From contig NZ_CP141606.1 of assembly GCF_035593345.1 (NCBI RefSeq), forward strand, positions 1,488,001-1,552,000: a DNA stretch of 64,000 nt, given 5' to 3'. The stretch is from Lelliottia sp. JS-SCA-14 (GTDB taxonomy: Bacteria; Pseudomonadota; Gammaproteobacteria; Enterobacterales; Enterobacteriaceae). Position 1 is the first letter of the stretch. Every line of letters begins with the position of its first letter. A program made the translations under genes and the position numbers. Below, one piece after another: positions 1 through 10,411 of this stretch. The notes under the pieces were generated by a model. The model ran no database searches, was not told the origin of the DNA, and saw only the letters and a list, made by a program, of their open reading frames with translations.

Positions 1-561
1 TGCGTCCAGCGCCATATTCAGCTCAACAATGTTTACGACCGGCATCCCAATAAAACTCACCAGTGGTTTTTGCGTGTGCTCGGCGACCAATTTGCTCACC
101 TGGTCGGTAGTCAGCCCGCGTGCGGTAGCGACGCGCGGAATTTGCCAGGCTACGGCAGCGGGCGTCAGGCTGTAGTCCAGCCCGCTGGCGGAAGCGGTGA
201 CCAGCTCAACCGGCACCGTCGGATTCGCCTGCGGATTGGCGGCGCGCAGGGCCCTGATGCGTTCGCTCACGGCTTTATCCAGCTCAGGATTGCTTCCGGC
301 CAGGTTGCTGCCCCCCGATGCCATCGGATTATACGGGCTTTCGGCGGTGGCGGAAGGACGCCCCTGAAAGTAGCCCGCGTCGGTAAAGTTCTGCCCAATC
401 AGGCGCGAACCGCGACTCTCGCCGTTTTGCAGAATCAGCGAACCGTTGGCCTGATCCTTAAACCACCACTGGCCCAGCGCGGTGGTCACCAGCGGGTAAA
501 GCCCGCCGGTCATCAGGGAGAGCAGAATAAACAGAAGTATAGCGGGACGTAACATAGTCAT
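1..561 (-). CDS. kdpC: KdpC, potassium-transporting ATPase subunit C (3' end cut by window edge)
   Basis: KdpC is the single-span inner-membrane subunit that stabilises the KdpFABC potassium pump and helps nucleotide binding. The visible 187 codons run from the start at 561 to the window edge. They lack only the last few residues of a protein that is about 190 aa in E. coli. An N-terminal membrane segment ([16 protein letters not shown]) is followed by the conserved [17 protein letters not shown] and [11 protein letters not shown] blocks. Start choice: ATG at 561 gives MTMLRPA, which parallels E. coli MSGLRPA; a second in-frame ATG lies two codons later at 555. The gene begins 12 nt after kdpB and is the last visible gene of the operon. 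It is incomplete only because the window ends. Confidence 0.95.
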   Translation of the reverse strand, partial: MTMLRPAILLFILLSLMTGGLYPLVTTALGQWWFKDQANGSLILQNGESRGSRLIGQNFTDAGYFQGRPSATAESPYNPMASGGSNLAGSNPELDKAVSERIRALRAANPQANPTVPVELVTASASGLDYSLTPAAVAWQIPRVATARGLTTDQVSKLVAEHTQKPLVSFIGMPVVNIVELNMALDA

Positions 562-573
562 TTGATTTCTCTC

Positions 574-2622
574 TTAAACCAGCCCGAACAGGGTCAGTAA
601 CAGGTCGATAAGTTTGATCCCGATAAAAGGCACCACCAATCCGCCAAGACCGTAAATCCACAGGTTGCGGCGCAGCATGGCGGCAGCGGTCAGCGGTTTA
701 TAGCTCACCCCTTTCAGCGCCAGCGGGATCAGGAAGACGATAATCAGGGCGTTGAAAATCACGGCGCTGAGGATCGCCGACGCGGGCGAGTGCAGGTGCA
801 TCACGTTCAGGGCGTTAAGCTGCGGATAGGTGGCCGCAAACGCCGCCGGAATAATGGCGAAGTATTTCGCCACGTCGTTGGCGATACTGAAGGTAGTGAG
901 CGAGCCGCGGGTCATCAGCATCTGTTTCCCGATGTGCACCACCTCGATCAGCTTGGTCGGGTTAGAGTCCAGATCGACCATGTTGCCCGCTTCTTTTGCG
1001 GCCTGGGTTCCGGAGTTCATCGCCACCGCCACGTCGGCCTGGGCCAGCGCCGGGGCGTCGTTGGTGCCGTCGCCGGTCATCGCCACCAGACGGCCTTCGG
1101 CCTGGTACTGACGGATCAGCGCCAGTTTCGCTTCCGGCGTCGCTTCCGAGAGGAAATCATCCACACCGGCTTCAGCGGCGATGGCCGCGGCGGTCAGACG
1201 GTTATCCCCGGTTATCATCACCGTTTTGATCCCCATCTTGCGCAGCTGAGCAAAACGCTCTTTGATGCCGCCTTTGACGATATCTTTCAGGGCGATCACC
1301 CCGAGCACGTTCGCCCCTTCGGCGACCACCAGCGGCGTAGCCCCCTGGCGCGCCACGCTTTCCACCAGCTGATCGACCTGCGGCGGGAAGTGACCGTTGT
1401 TGGCCTCGATGTGGCGACGAATGGCGTCCACCGAGCCTTTACGGATCATGCGGTCCTGGATGTTAATCCCGCTCATCCGCGTCTGCGCCGTGAAGGGCAC
1501 AAAGGTGGCATGCAGGCTTTGCACGTCGCGCTGACGCAGGTTAAAGCGCTGTTTCGCCAGAATCACGATGCTGCGGCCTTCCGGTGTTTCATCGGCCAGC
1601 GACGAGAGCTGCGCCGCGTCGGCCAGGGTTTTCTCATCCACGCCAGGCGCAGGCAGGAAATCCGACGCCTGACGGTTGCCCAGCGTAATGGTCCCGGTTT
1701 TATCCAGCAGCAACACATCCACGTCGCCCGCCGCTTCGACCGCACGACCGCTGGTGGCGATGACGTTCGCGCCGAGCATCCGGCTCATCCCGGCCACGCC
1801 AATCGCCGACAGCAGGCCGCCGATGGTCGTCGGGATCAGGCAGACCAGCAGAGCCACCAGCACCGTGACGCTCACCGCCGTGCCGCCGTAGGCCGAGAAC
1901 GGCCACAGGGTGGCGGTCGCCAGCAGGAAGACGATGGTCAGGGCCACCAGCAGAATGGTCAGCGCGATTTCGTTCGGCGTTTTACGACGCTGCGCGCCTT
2001 CGACCATGGCGATCATCCGGTCGAGGAAAGTTTCGCCGGGGTTAACGCTGCACTGGATCACCAGCCAGTCGGAGAGAATGCGCGTCCCGCCCGTGACCGA
2101 GGCAAAGTCACCGCCGGACTCGCGGATCACCGGGGCGGACTCCCCGGTAATAGCGCTTTCGTCCACCGATGCGCCGCCTTCGATCACCTCCCCGTCGCAG
2201 GGGATGATGTCACCGGCTTCCACCAGCACCACGTCGCCTTTGCGCAGCTCATCGGCCGGGACGTGATCCATCTGTGCGCCGTATTTCGGCTCACGCAGTT
2301 TGCGGGCAAAGGCGGTCTTTTTGACCCCTTTCAGACTGTTGGCCTGTGCCTTGCTGCGGCCTTCCGCCAGCGCTTCGGCAAAGTTGGCGAACAGCACGGT
2401 AAACCACAGCCACAGGCTGATGGCACCGGTAAAGAGGGCATCGCCCGTCAGGTATCCGGTGCTCATGGCGACGGCCAGCACAGTGGTGATCACGCTGCCA
2501 ATCCAGACGATAAACATCACCGGGTTGTGCCACTGCACGCGCGGGCTGAGTTTTTTTACCGCATCCATCAACGCCTGGCGAACCAAGGTCGGTTCTAAGA
2601 GGGCCAGTTGTTTACGACTCAT
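574..2622 (-). CDS. kdpB: KdpB, potassium-transporting P-type ATPase catalytic subunit
   Basis: KdpB is the P-type ATPase subunit of the high-affinity K+ pump. It hydrolyses ATP at the cytosolic face while KdpA carries the ion. The 682-aa length equals the E. coli protein. Visible signatures are the actuator loop TGES (in [11 protein letters not shown]), the phosphorylation motif DKTGT near residue 307 (in [12 protein letters not shown]) and the hinge [18 protein letters not shown]. Several hydrophobic helices lie near the N terminus, around residues 215-275, and at the C terminus. It lies 19 nt after kdpA and 12 nt before kdpC, so it is translated from the kdpFABC mRNA. The serine of TGES is the known inhibitory phosphorylation site in E. 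coli, and it is present here. Confidence 0.98.
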   Translation of the reverse strand: MSRKQLALLEPTLVRQALMDAVKKLSPRVQWHNPVMFIVWIGSVITTVLAVAMSTGYLTGDALFTGAISLWLWFTVLFANFAEALAEGRSKAQANSLKGVKKTAFARKLREPKYGAQMDHVPADELRKGDVVLVEAGDIIPCDGEVIEGGASVDESAITGESAPVIRESGGDFASVTGGTRILSDWLVIQCSVNPGETFLDRMIAMVEGAQRRKTPNEIALTILLVALTIVFLLATATLWPFSAYGGTAVSVTVLVALLVCLIPTTIGGLLSAIGVAGMSRMLGANVIATSGRAVEAAGDVDVLLLDKTGTITLGNRQASDFLPAPGVDEKTLADAAQLSSLADETPEGRSIVILAKQRFNLRQRDVQSLHATFVPFTAQTRMSGINIQDRMIRKGSVDAIRRHIEANNGHFPPQVDQLVESVARQGATPLVVAEGANVLGVIALKDIVKGGIKERFAQLRKMGIKTVMITGDNRLTAAAIAAEAGVDDFLSEATPEAKLALIRQYQAEGRLVAMTGDGTNDAPALAQADVAVAMNSGTQAAKEAGNMVDLDSNPTKLIEVVHIGKQMLMTRGSLTTFSIANDVAKYFAIIPAAFAATYPQLNALNVMHLHSPASAILSAVIFNALIIVFLIPLALKGVSYKPLTAAAMLRRNLWIYGLGGLVVPFIGIKLIDLLLTLFGLV

Positions 2623-2641
2623 GACTGATATCTCCGCTCTG

Positions 2642-4321
2642 TTAGCGTAAAGAAAGATGTTCCGCGACCGGGCCTAAAGCGAGGGCGGGGATAAAGGTCA
2701 GGGCACCGACCAGCAGGATGGTGCCAATCAGCAGGCCAATAAACAGCGCGCCGTGGGTTGGCAATGTCCCGGTCGACGTCGGCTGGATCTTTTTGCTCAC
2801 CAGCGACCCGGCGATAGCCAGCACCGGCACGATGACCCCAAAGCGGCCGAAGAACATGCAGAACGCCAGCAGGCAGTTCCAGAACGGTGAGTTGGCGCTT
2901 AACCCGGCAAAGGCGCTGCCGTTGTTGTTAGCGGCAGACGAGACGGCGTACAGCACTTCGCTAAAGCCGTGGATGCCAGGGTTGAAAATGCCGCTGCGCC
3001 CGGCTTCGGTCATCAGCGCCAGCGCGGTGCCGATCAGCACGAGAGCCGGTGTGACCAGGATAGCGAGGGCTGTCAGCTTCATTTCACGGACGTCGATTTT
3101 CTTGCCCAGATACTCCGGCGTGCGGCCAATCATCAGCCCGGCAATAAACACCGCCAGCAGAACGAACAGCAGCATGCCGTACAGACCAGACCCGACGCCG
3201 CCGAAGACCACTTCGCCAATCTGCATCAGCCACAGGGGGATCATCCCACCCAGCGCAGTGAAGGAGTCGTGCATCGCGTTCACCGCCCCGCAGGAGGCTG
3301 CCGTTGTGACGACGGCATACAGGCTGCTGGCGAGAATGCCGAAGCGGCTCTCTTTGCCTTCCATATTGATGCTGCTGTCAGCGCCCAGCTGCAGGAAGTG
3401 GCTGTTACCGTGCCATTCCGCCCACATCACCAGCGCCGCGCAGACCACGAAGATAATCGACATCGCCCACAGCAACGTGCGGCCCTGACGGCGATCGCTC
3501 ACCACATCGCCAAACGCAAAACAGAGCGCGGCGGGGATCAGGAAGATCGCCAGCATTTGCACGAAATTGGTCAGCGCAGTCGGGTTTTCGAACGGATGCG
3601 AGGAGTTGGCGTTAAAGAAGCCGCCGCCGTTGGTCCCGAGCATTTTGATCGCCTCTTGCGACGCCACCGGACCCATCGGCAGCATCTGTTTCACTCCTTC
3701 AAGCGAAGTGTAAGACGAGTAGGGCAGGAGATTCTGCAACGTCCCTTGCTGGATAAAGAACAGGGCAATCAGCAGAGAAATCGGCAGCAGCACCCACAGG
3801 GTGATGCGTGTGAGATCGACCCACGCGTTGCCGAGCGTGTTGATTTTTTGACGGGCAAAGGCGCGGGTCAGGGCGAAGATCACCGCGATACCGCTGGCGG
3901 CAGAGAGGAAGTTCTGCACCGTTAACCCGACCATCTGGCTGAAATAGCTCAGGGTGGTTTCCCCGGCATAGGACTGCCAGTTGGTGTTGCTGACGAAACT
4001 CACCGCGGTATTAAGCGCCAGATGCCATGACAGGCCCGGCAGCTGCTGCGGGTTCAGCGGCAGGATGCCCTGCAGCATCAGCATCGCGAACAGAAACGCC
4101 AGCCCGACGATGTTCAGCAGTAAAATCGCCGTCAGATACTGACGCCAGTTCATCTCCTCGGTATTCACGCCCAGTATGCGCCATACCCCGTTTTCGACGC
4201 CGCCGACTACCGGCAGCGCGCCGCCGTTAATCATCCGCGCCAGCCAGCTTCCTAGCGGTCTTGCAAGCACGAAAAGCACCAGCAGGAAGCTGGCGATCAG
4301 TAAAAATGCCTGGGCCACCAT
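2642..4321 (-). CDS. kdpA: KdpA, potassium-binding and channel subunit
   Basis: KdpA binds and passes K+ through the inner membrane and belongs to the superfamily of K+ transporters. Its 559 aa compare with 557 in E. coli. About ten hydrophobic spans are seen. The four selectivity-loop regions are recognisable, including [33 protein letters not shown] and the stretch [13 protein letters not shown]. The start ATG at 4321 overlaps the kdpF stop codon by one base (TGATG), so translation is probably coupled to kdpF. Expression should follow the KdpE box upstream of kdpF. Nothing unusual is seen in the reading frame. Confidence 0.98.
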   Translation of the reverse strand: MVAQAFLLIASFLLVLFVLARPLGSWLARMINGGALPVVGGVENGVWRILGVNTEEMNWRQYLTAILLLNIVGLAFLFAMLMLQGILPLNPQQLPGLSWHLALNTAVSFVSNTNWQSYAGETTLSYFSQMVGLTVQNFLSAASGIAVIFALTRAFARQKINTLGNAWVDLTRITLWVLLPISLLIALFFIQQGTLQNLLPYSSYTSLEGVKQMLPMGPVASQEAIKMLGTNGGGFFNANSSHPFENPTALTNFVQMLAIFLIPAALCFAFGDVVSDRRQGRTLLWAMSIIFVVCAALVMWAEWHGNSHFLQLGADSSINMEGKESRFGILASSLYAVVTTAASCGAVNAMHDSFTALGGMIPLWLMQIGEVVFGGVGSGLYGMLLFVLLAVFIAGLMIGRTPEYLGKKIDVREMKLTALAILVTPALVLIGTALALMTEAGRSGIFNPGIHGFSEVLYAVSSAANNNGSAFAGLSANSPFWNCLLAFCMFFGRFGVIVPVLAIAGSLVSKKIQPTSTGTLPTHGALFIGLLIGTILLVGALTFIPALALGPVAEHLSLR

Positions 4322-4410
4322 CAGAAGGCCTCCGCATTAATCAGGGCATAAATCAGATAGCCCAACAACAGGAACACCAGCACGATGCCAGCAATCAGAC
4401 CTGCACTCAC
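4321..4410 (-). CDS. kdpF: KdpF, small stabilising subunit of the Kdp pump
   Basis: KdpF is a 29-residue single-span membrane peptide that stabilises the KdpFABC complex. The start codon is GTG at 4410, preceded by a strong GGAGGTG ribosome-binding site at about 4414-4420. The peptide begins [20 protein letters not shown] and ends ALINAEAF, nearly identical to the E. coli peptide. Its stop codon overlaps the kdpA start by one base. It is the first gene of the operon and sits about 80 nt from the KdpE box. Confidence 0.93.
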   Translation of the reverse strand: MSAGLIAGIVLVFLLLGYLIYALINAEAF

Positions 4411-4492
4411 AATTCACCTCCGGGTGACTTTTGTCGTTGTGCAAAAGGTAGGATTTATGGCGCAAAGATTTCGCAAAAATCAGTGGGGTGGG

Positions 4493-4509
4493 TGTAAAAA
4501 AAGTATAAA
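4493..4509 (-). promoter_or_regulatory. KdpE-binding site upstream of kdpFABC
   Basis: On the minus strand this 17-bp stretch reads TTTATACTTTTTTTACA. It matches the T-rich KdpE target known in the E. coli kdpFABC promoter, and it lies at the expected distance upstream of the kdpF start. It would place the operon under the KdpD/KdpE two-component system, which responds to potassium limitation. The rest of the 4411-4719 gap is AT-rich and should hold the divergent ybfA promoter; no other element was recognised there. Confidence 0.8.
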
Positions 4510-4719
4510 AATGGCAAGACCCTAATTTAACTAATGGTAAGTATCTTGTTAACTTTTATGTAACTTAATTACAGGCGGAATGTAAATATTCACTAAACGG
4601 ACGAAAATAAGTGGTCGGATGAGTAGTAAAATTACAAACAAAGCGGTACTATTTTAGCCAGATAACCACTTTTGAATTTTCCGGATAACGTTTCCGGCCA
4701 AGCTATAGGGGAGAAAATC

Positions 4720-4926
4720 ATGGACCTGTATAAAGAGTTTCCAGCACATGTTGTCTTTTTACGTCGCACCTTCGCCGTAGTGGCCGGGATTGTGGCGCTG
4801 CCAGTGATGTTATTCTGGAAAGACCGTGCCCGTTTTTACAGCTATCTGCACCGCGTCTGGGCGAAAACCAGCGAGAAACCGGTATGGATGGACCAGGCCG
4901 AAAAAGCGACCTGCGATTTTTACTAA
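4720..4926 (+). CDS. ybfA: YbfA, small DUF2517 protein of unknown function
   Basis: This 68-aa protein matches E. coli YbfA in length and in the conserved tail [26 protein letters not shown]. It has one hydrophobic segment ([14 protein letters not shown], residues about 20-34) and is probably an inner-membrane protein. Its function is not established. ATG at 4720 was chosen because AGGGGAG lies just upstream and because this start reproduces the family N terminus; an upstream in-frame ATG at 4672 has no such support. It is divergent from kdp, as in E. coli, and is followed by a strong terminator. Confidence 0.88.
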   Translation: MDLYKEFPAHVVFLRRTFAVVAGIVALPVMLFWKDRARFYSYLHRVWAKTSEKPVWMDQAEKATCDFY

Positions 4927-4958
4927 GATAAAGCAAAGACTCACACAGCAATGTCGAG

Positions 4959-4985
4959 CCGCCACAGAGATGTGGCGGTTTTTTT
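4959..4985 (+). terminator. Rho-independent terminator after ybfA
   Basis: An 8-bp perfect stem (CCGCCACA / TGTGGCGG) with a GAGA loop is followed by a run of seven T. It lies 33 nt after the ybfA stop. Confidence 0.9.
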
Positions 4986-5154
4986 GTGTCTGTAGTTTAC
5001 CTCACGCTATCTGAGCGAAGGTTACACTTGCTCCTGTAACATAACTTAAACATTATAGAGTTCGTCATCTCGCCGTTTAAGGGAGTGACGACGCGGTTTC
5101 GGCCTGCGGTCAGAAACGCTACGCTTAGGTTATGGACAATTATTCAGGAGTGTT

Positions 5155-6567
5155 ATGACCACGCATCTGGTCTGGTTTCGCGCGGATCTGCGCCTTCATG
5201 ACAACATCGCGCTCGCTGCGGCCTGCCGGTCGCAACACGCCCGCGTGCTGGCCCTGTTTATCGCCACGCCCGAACAGTGGCGTGAGCACGGCATGGCGCC
5301 GCGACAGGCGGCGTATCTGCGCGCGCATCTTAACGAGCTGCAGCAAGGCCTGGCACAGAAGGGGATTCCCCTGATTTATGCCGAGGTGAACGACTTTGCC
5401 GCGCAGAGCGAAAAGGTTCAGCAAGTCTGCGACGAGCATGACGTCACCCATCTTTTTTACAACTACCAGTACGAATTCAACGAACAACAGCGCGACCGGG
5501 AGCTGGAAAAACGGCTGGATACGGTCGTCTGCCAGGGCTTTGACGACAGCGTGATGTTGCCGCCCGGCAGCGTCATGACCGGCAGTCACGAGATGTATAA
5601 AGTCTTTACCCCGTTCAAAAACGCGTATCTGAAACGCCTGAAAGAGGGGCTGCCGGAGTGCGTAGCCGCGCCTGCGTCTCGCGGAGCGGCGTTGACTGTT
5701 TCCAGCGATCTCAACTTCGATTACCCCCAGACCGATTTCGACCCGGACCACTTCCCCGCGACCGAAAAAGCCGCGATTGCGCAGCTGCGCCAGTTCTGCA
5801 AAGACCACGCCGCGGAGTATGAAGAACAGCGCGATTTCCCCGCCGTCGAAGGCACCAGCCGTTTATCGGCGTGCCTGGCGCTGGGCGTGCTTTCCCCGCG
5901 CCAGTGTCTGCATCGCCTGCTGGCCGAGCAGCCGCAGGCGCTGGACGGCGGCGCAGGTGCGGTGTGGCTCAACGAGCTGATCTGGCGCGAATTTTATCGT
6001 CATCTGATGACCTATCATCCTGATTTATGTAAACATCGCCCCTTCATCCGCTGGACGGATAAGGTGCAGTGGCAGCAGGATGACAAGCAATTACAGGCGT
6101 GGCAAAACGGTCAGACGGGCTATCCGATTGTCGATGCGGCGATGCGCCAGCTCAACGAAACGGGGTGGATGCACAACCGCCTGCGGATGATCGTCGCCAG
6201 CTTCCTGGTGAAAGACCTGCTGATCGACTGGCGCGCCGGGGAGCGATATTTTATTTCCCAGCTGATCGACGGCGATCTGGCGGCTAACAACGGCGGCTGG
6301 CAGTGGGCGGCCTCGACCGGAACCGACGCCGCACCTTATTTTCGTATATTTAACCCGACAACTCAGGGCCAACGATTTGACGCGACCGGCGAGTTTATCC
6401 GCCAGTGGCTGCCGGAATTGACCGATGTGCCGGGCAAATCCATTCATGAACCCTGGGCGTGGGCGGATAAAACGGGCGAAACGCTCGATTATCCACGCCC
6501 GATTGTTGACCATAAACAGGCGCGAGTCGCCACACTGGCGGCCTATGAAGCCGCCCGCAAAGCGTAA
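5155..6567 (+). CDS. phrB: Deoxyribodipyrimidine photolyase (CPD photolyase)
   Basis: The photolyase repairs cyclobutane pyrimidine dimers in DNA with blue light, using FAD and an antenna cofactor. The 470-aa length is close to the E. coli 472. The N-terminal Rossmann-like domain starts THLVWFRADLRLHDN. The helical FAD domain shows WLNELIWREFYRHL, GYPIVDAAMRQLNETGWMHN and NNGGWQWAASTGTD with the expected tryptophans. The ATG at 5155 follows CAGGAG at 5145-5150. In E. coli ybgA precedes phr; here no ybgA copy is present. The next gene, ybgI, starts 10 nt after the stop. Confidence 0.97.
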   Translation: MTTHLVWFRADLRLHDNIALAAACRSQHARVLALFIATPEQWREHGMAPRQAAYLRAHLNELQQGLAQKGIPLIYAEVNDFAAQSEKVQQVCDEHDVTHLFYNYQYEFNEQQRDRELEKRLDTVVCQGFDDSVMLPPGSVMTGSHEMYKVFTPFKNAYLKRLKEGLPECVAAPASRGAALTVSSDLNFDYPQTDFDPDHFPATEKAAIAQLRQFCKDHAAEYEEQRDFPAVEGTSRLSACLALGVLSPRQCLHRLLAEQPQALDGGAGAVWLNELIWREFYRHLMTYHPDLCKHRPFIRWTDKVQWQQDDKQLQAWQNGQTGYPIVDAAMRQLNETGWMHNRLRMIVASFLVKDLLIDWRAGERYFISQLIDGDLAANNGGWQWAASTGTDAAPYFRIFNPTTQGQRFDATGEFIRQWLPELTDVPGKSIHEPWAWADKTGETLDYPRPIVDHKQARVATLAAYEAARKA

Positions 6568-6577
6568 GAGAGTGATG

Positions 6578-7321
6578 ATGAAAAACAGCGAACTGGAAAC
6601 CTTAATCAATGAAAAGCTGAACAGCGCCAGCTTCAGCGACTACGGTCCAAACGGCCTGCAGGTGGAAGGGCGTGAAACGGTGCAAAAGATTGTCACCGGC
6701 GTCACGGCGAGCCAGGCTTTGCTGGATGAAGCGGTGCGTCTGCAGGCGGATGCGGTGATCGTGCATCACGGTTATTTCTGGAAAAACGAAGCGCCGATTA
6801 TTCGCGGCATGAAGCGCAACCGCCTGAAAACTCTGCTGGCGAATGACATCAACCTGTACGGCTGGCACCTGCCGCTGGATGCGCATCCGGAACTGGGTAA
6901 CAACGTCCAGCTCGCGCAGCTTCTCGGCATCACCGTGATGGGCGAAATCGAACCCCTGGTGCCGTGGGGCGAACTCTCGATGCCGGTTCCTGGCCTGGAA
7001 CTTGCTTCCTGGATTGAGGCGCGTCTGGGCCGTCGTCCACTCTGGAGCGGTGACACCGGCCCGGATCTCGTGAAACGTGTGGCGTGGTGTACCGGCGGTG
7101 GTCAGGGCTTTATCGACAGTGCCGCGCGCTTTGGCGTCGACGCCTTTATTACCGGTGAAGTCTCCGAGCAGACCATTCACTCTGCCCGCGAGCAGGGTTT
7201 GCATTTCTACGCGGCGGGGCACCACGCCACTGAACGCGGTGGCATTCGCGCCCTGAGCGAGTGGCTGACGGAAAATACCGATCTCGATGTGACCTTTATT
7301 GATATCCCTAATCCTGCCTGA
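6578..7321 (+). CDS. ybgI: YbgI, NIF3-like dinuclear metal-binding protein
   Basis: This 247-aa NIF3/DUF34 family protein has the same length as E. coli YbgI, a toroidal hexamer with a two-metal centre. Its cellular role is unsettled; it has been named a GTP cyclohydrolase 1 type 2 homologue and linked to envelope and DNA-damage phenotypes. Metal-ligand motifs are visible: VIVHHGYFWKN near residues 61-71 and AAGHHATERGG near the C terminus. Two ATG codons lie side by side at 6575 and 6578. The second is chosen because the AGAGAG ribosome-binding site at 6568-6573 is too close to the first. It is the first gene of the tight ybgI-pxpBCA run. Confidence 0.93.
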   Translation: MKNSELETLINEKLNSASFSDYGPNGLQVEGRETVQKIVTGVTASQALLDEAVRLQADAVIVHHGYFWKNEAPIIRGMKRNRLKTLLANDINLYGWHLPLDAHPELGNNVQLAQLLGITVMGEIEPLVPWGELSMPVPGLELASWIEARLGRRPLWSGDTGPDLVKRVAWCTGGGQGFIDSAARFGVDAFITGEVSEQTIHSAREQGLHFYAAGHHATERGGIRALSEWLTENTDLDVTFIDIPNPA

Positions 7322-7335
7322 TGAGAGGTGCGTAA

Positions 7336-7992
7336 GTGCAGCGAGCGCGTTGTTATTTATTAGGCGAAACGGCGGTGGTGCTGGAGCTGGAACCTCCGGT
7401 CACGATCACCACGCAAAAAAGGATCTGGCGCTTAACTCAGCGGCTGGCCGAAATCCCGGAAGTGGTGGAAGCCATTCCGGGGATGAACAACATTACCGTG
7501 GTACTGCGCAATCCGCAGTCGGTGGCGCTGGACGCTATCGAGCGCTTACAACGCTGGTGGGAAGAGAGCGAGGCGCTGGAGCCGGAGTCGCGCTTTATCG
7601 AGATCCCGGTGGTGTACGGCAAAGAGGCGGGGCCGGATCTGGGCGAGGTCGCGCGCCACGCCGGGTTGTCGGAAAAACAGGTTGTTGAACTGCACGCCTC
7701 GGTGGACTACGTGGTGTGGTTCCTCGGCTTTCAGCCCGGTTTTCCCTACCTGGGCGGGCTGCCGGAGCAGCTTCACACCCCGCGTCGCGGCGAGCCGCGC
7801 CTGCAGGTTCCGGCGGGATCTGTGGGTATCGGCGGGCAGCAAACCGGCATCTATCCACTCGCCTCACCGGGCGGCTGGCAGCTTATCGGCCTGACCCCGC
7901 TGGCATTGTTTGATGCTCACCGCGAAGAGCCGGTGCTGTTGCGACCGGGCGATACCGTGCGGTTCGTGCCGCAGAAGGAGGGGGTATGTTGA
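7336..7992 (+). CDS. pxpB: 5-oxoprolinase subunit PxpB
   Basis: PxpB, formerly YbgJ and related to KipI, is one of three subunits of the prokaryotic ATP-dependent 5-oxoprolinase. That enzyme opens 5-oxoproline (pyroglutamate) to glutamate. The 218 aa match E. coli in length. The cyclophilin-like C-terminal half shows [19 protein letters not shown] and [26 protein letters not shown]. The start is GTG at 7336, giving [11 protein letters not shown] as in E. coli. It overlaps pxpC by 7 nt, which points to coupled translation and complex formation. Confidence 0.95.
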   Translation: MQRARCYLLGETAVVLELEPPVTITTQKRIWRLTQRLAEIPEVVEAIPGMNNITVVLRNPQSVALDAIERLQRWWEESEALEPESRFIEIPVVYGKEAGPDLGEVARHAGLSEKQVVELHASVDYVVWFLGFQPGFPYLGGLPEQLHTPRRGEPRLQVPAGSVGIGGQQTGIYPLASPGGWQLIGLTPLALFDAHREEPVLLRPGDTVRFVPQKEGVC

Positions 7993-8918
7993 AGGTCATT
8001 CGCGCAGGGTTATACACCTCGGTGCAGGACGGCGGTCGCACGGGGTTGCGTCAGTCCGGGATCAGCTACTGCGGCGCGCTGGACAAACCGGCGCTACAGA
8101 TTGCCAACCTGCTGGTGGGCAACGAGGCCAATGCCGCGGCGCTGGAGATAACCCTCGGGCAGTGTAGTTTTGAGTTTGCCCGCGACGGCTGGTTTGCCCT
8201 GACGGGCGCAGGCTGTGACGCGACGCTGGACGGCGCGGCGGTCTGGACCGGCTGGCGCTTGCAGGTGAAAGCCGGACAGCGCCTGACGCTCCACCGCCCG
8301 CAGCACGGTATGCGCAGCTATCTGGCGGTCAGCGGAGGAATTGATGTCCCCCAGGTGATGAACTCTTACAGCACCGATCTCAAAACCGGTATTGGCGGCT
8401 TCGAAGGACGACTGCTGAAGGATGGCGACAACCTGCCGCTGGGCGAGCCGTCGCGTGACTTCGCCGAAGCCCAGGGCGTGAAACAGCTGCTGTGGAGCAA
8501 CCGGATCCGCGCCCTGCCGGGGCCGGAGTATCACGAGTTTGATCAGGCCTCGCAGGATGCCTTCTGGCGTCTGCCGTGGCAGCTCAGCCCGCAGAGTAAC
8601 CGCATGGGTTACCGTCTGCAGGGCCAGCAGCTGGCTCGTACCACGGATCGCGAACTGGTCTCTCATGGCCTGCTGCCGGGGGTGATCCAGGTGCCGGGCA
8701 ACGGTCAGCCGATTATCCTGATGAATGATGCCCAGACCACCGGCGGCTATCCGCGCATCGCCTGCATTATTGAGGCGGACATGTACCATCTGGCGCAAAT
8801 CCCGCTCGGGCAGCCGATCCATTTTGTGGCCTGTACGCTGGAAGAGGCGCTGGAGGCGCGGCGCGTGCAGAAGCAGTTCATCGAACAACTGGCATGGAGG
8901 TTGAATGATCGTCGTTGA
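7986..8918 (+). CDS. pxpC: 5-oxoprolinase subunit PxpC
   Basis: PxpC, formerly YbgK, belongs to the KipA/biotin-dependent carboxyltransferase family and pairs with PxpB in 5-oxoprolinase. It has 310 aa. The N terminus [25 protein letters not shown] is typical of the family, as are [17 protein letters not shown] and the later [11 protein letters not shown] and [13 protein letters not shown] blocks. ATG at 7986 lies inside the end of pxpB, and its stop overlaps pxpA by 14 nt. The three genes therefore form a single translational unit. Confidence 0.95.
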   Translation: MLKVIRAGLYTSVQDGGRTGLRQSGISYCGALDKPALQIANLLVGNEANAAALEITLGQCSFEFARDGWFALTGAGCDATLDGAAVWTGWRLQVKAGQRLTLHRPQHGMRSYLAVSGGIDVPQVMNSYSTDLKTGIGGFEGRLLKDGDNLPLGEPSRDFAEAQGVKQLLWSNRIRALPGPEYHEFDQASQDAFWRLPWQLSPQSNRMGYRLQGQQLARTTDRELVSHGLLPGVIQVPGNGQPIILMNDAQTTGGYPRIACIIEADMYHLAQIPLGQPIHFVACTLEEALEARRVQKQFIEQLAWRLNDRR

Positions 8919-9642
8919 TTTAAATGCGGATCTGGGCGAAGGCTGCGGGAGCGACGCCGAGTTACTGACGCTGGTCTCGTCGGCGAATATCGCCTGCGGA
9001 TTTCACGCCGGGGATGCGCAGACCATGCGCGAGAGCGTGCGCGAGGCGTTAAAAAACGGCGTGGCGATTGGCGCGCATCCGAGCTTTCCCGACCGGGAGA
9101 ACTTCGGGCGCACGGCCATGAACCTGCCGCCGGAGACGGTCTACGCCCAGATGCTGTACCAGATTGGTGCGCTGGCGGCGATTGCCCGCGCCGAAGGGGG
9201 GCAACTGCGACACGTGAAACCCCACGGAATGCTCTACAACCAGGCGGCAAAAGACGCGCAGCTGGCTGACGCGATTGCCCGCGCGGTGCATGACGTCGAC
9301 AGCGGCCTGATTCTGGTCGGGCTGGCGGGAAGCGAACTGATCCGCGTCGGAGAGCGTTACGGACTCGCTACCCGCGAAGAGGTGTTTGCCGATCGCGGCT
9401 ATCGCGCCGACGGCAGTCTGGTTCCGCGAAGCGAGCCGGGGGCGCTGATTGCCGATGAAGAGCAGGCGCTGGCGCAAACTCTGGAGATGGTCCAGCGCAG
9501 CCAGGTGAAAAGCATCAGCGGCGAATGGGCCACCGTACATGCGCAGACCGTTTGCCTGCACGGCGACGGGGAACACGCCCTGGAATTTGCTCGTCGCTTG
9601 CGCAAAGAATTTGAGTTAAATAATATAAAAATCAGTGCATAA
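8905..9642 (+). CDS. pxpA: 5-oxoprolinase subunit PxpA
   Basis: PxpA, formerly YbgL of the LamB/YcsF family, is the third 5-oxoprolinase subunit and is needed for the ATP-dependent ring opening. It has 245 aa against 244 in E. coli. The start [17 protein letters not shown] is diagnostic, and further conserved blocks are [33 protein letters not shown] and [11 protein letters not shown] at 8905 is preceded by TGGAGG at 8894-8899. In this genome the gene is followed at once by DUF969, DUF979 and pcp, unlike E. coli where nei comes next. Confidence 0.95.
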   Translation: MIVVDLNADLGEGCGSDAELLTLVSSANIACGFHAGDAQTMRESVREALKNGVAIGAHPSFPDRENFGRTAMNLPPETVYAQMLYQIGALAAIARAEGGQLRHVKPHGMLYNQAAKDAQLADAIARAVHDVDSGLILVGLAGSELIRVGERYGLATREEVFADRGYRADGSLVPRSEPGALIADEEQALAQTLEMVQRSQVKSISGEWATVHAQTVCLHGDGEHALEFARRLRKEFELNNIKISA

Positions 9643-9691
9643 CGCACAAAAGCAAACACAACATAACGCTAAACAACGACAGGAAGAAAAA

Positions 9692-10411
9692 ATGGCAGAG
9701 ACGCTATCGCTCTGGCCACTCATCGGTATTGCGGTGATCGTGGTCGGGTTTATCTTACGTTTTAATCCGGTGCTGGTGGTCATAGTCGCCGGGATTGTCA
9801 CCGGCGTGGCGGCGCATATGCCCATCGCCACCATCCTTGAAAAGCTGGGCGAAGGGTTCCTGAATACCCGTAACCTGCCCTATATCCTTCTGATTCCTTT
9901 AGCCGTTATCGGCTTGCTCGAACGCCACGGACTGAAAGAGCGCGCCCAGGCGTGGATCGCTAAAATCCACAGCGCGACGGCAGGGCGCTTGCTGATTGTC
10001 TATCTCTTCGTGCGCGAGGCCACGGCAGCGATGGGCCTGACCAGTCTCGGCGGGCATCCGCAGATGGTGCGACCGCTGCTGGCACCGATGGCAGAGGGTG
10101 CGGCGGAGAAAAAATACGGCGAGCTGCCGGGCGCGGTGCGCTATCGCCTGCGGGCGATGTCGGCGGCGACGGACAACGTCGGGCTGTTCTTCGGCGAGGA
10201 TATCTTCGTCGCTTTCGGGGCGATTATCTTTATGCATAACTTTATGCTGGAGTCAGGCGGGATTCAGACCGAGCCGCTGCACATTGCCCTGTGGGGGATT
10301 CCGACGGCGATCTGTGCCTTCATCATTCACGCCACCCGCCTGTGGCGGCTGGATAAGCATCTTGAGCGCGAGCTGGCGAAAACCGCTCATTCGCAGGGAG
10401 ATGCATCATGA
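9692..10411 (+). CDS. DUF969 membrane protein, probable half of a 5-oxoproline transporter
   Basis: This 239-aa hydrophobic protein belongs to the DUF969 family, which nearly always travels with DUF979. Segments such as LIGIAVIVVGFILRFNPVLVV and ILLIPLAVIGLLERHG look membrane-spanning. ATG at 9692 was chosen because AGGAAG lies at 9681-9686; an open frame back to 9635 adds only residues that overlap pxpA. Its last four bases overlap the DUF979 start (ATGA). Position between pxpA and pcp suggests import of 5-oxoproline or pyroglutamyl peptides. This is inference from context; no substrate motif can be read from the sequence. Confidence 0.85.
   Translation: MAETLSLWPLIGIAVIVVGFILRFNPVLVVIVAGIVTGVAAHMPIATILEKLGEGFLNTRNLPYILLIPLAVIGLLERHGLKERAQAWIAKIHSATAGRLLIVYLFVREATAAMGLTSLGGHPQMVRPLLAPMAEGAAEKKYGELPGAVRYRLRAMSAATDNVGLFFGEDIFVAFGAIIFMHNFMLESGGIQTEPLHIALWGIPTAICAFIIHATRLWRLDKHLERELAKTAHSQGDAS

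Noticed and set aside
790..2598. Long open frame (602 codons) on the plus strand opposite kdpB
   Set aside because: It is the antisense shadow of kdpB in GC-rich coding DNA. It has no family motif and an odd His/Arg/Gln-rich composition.
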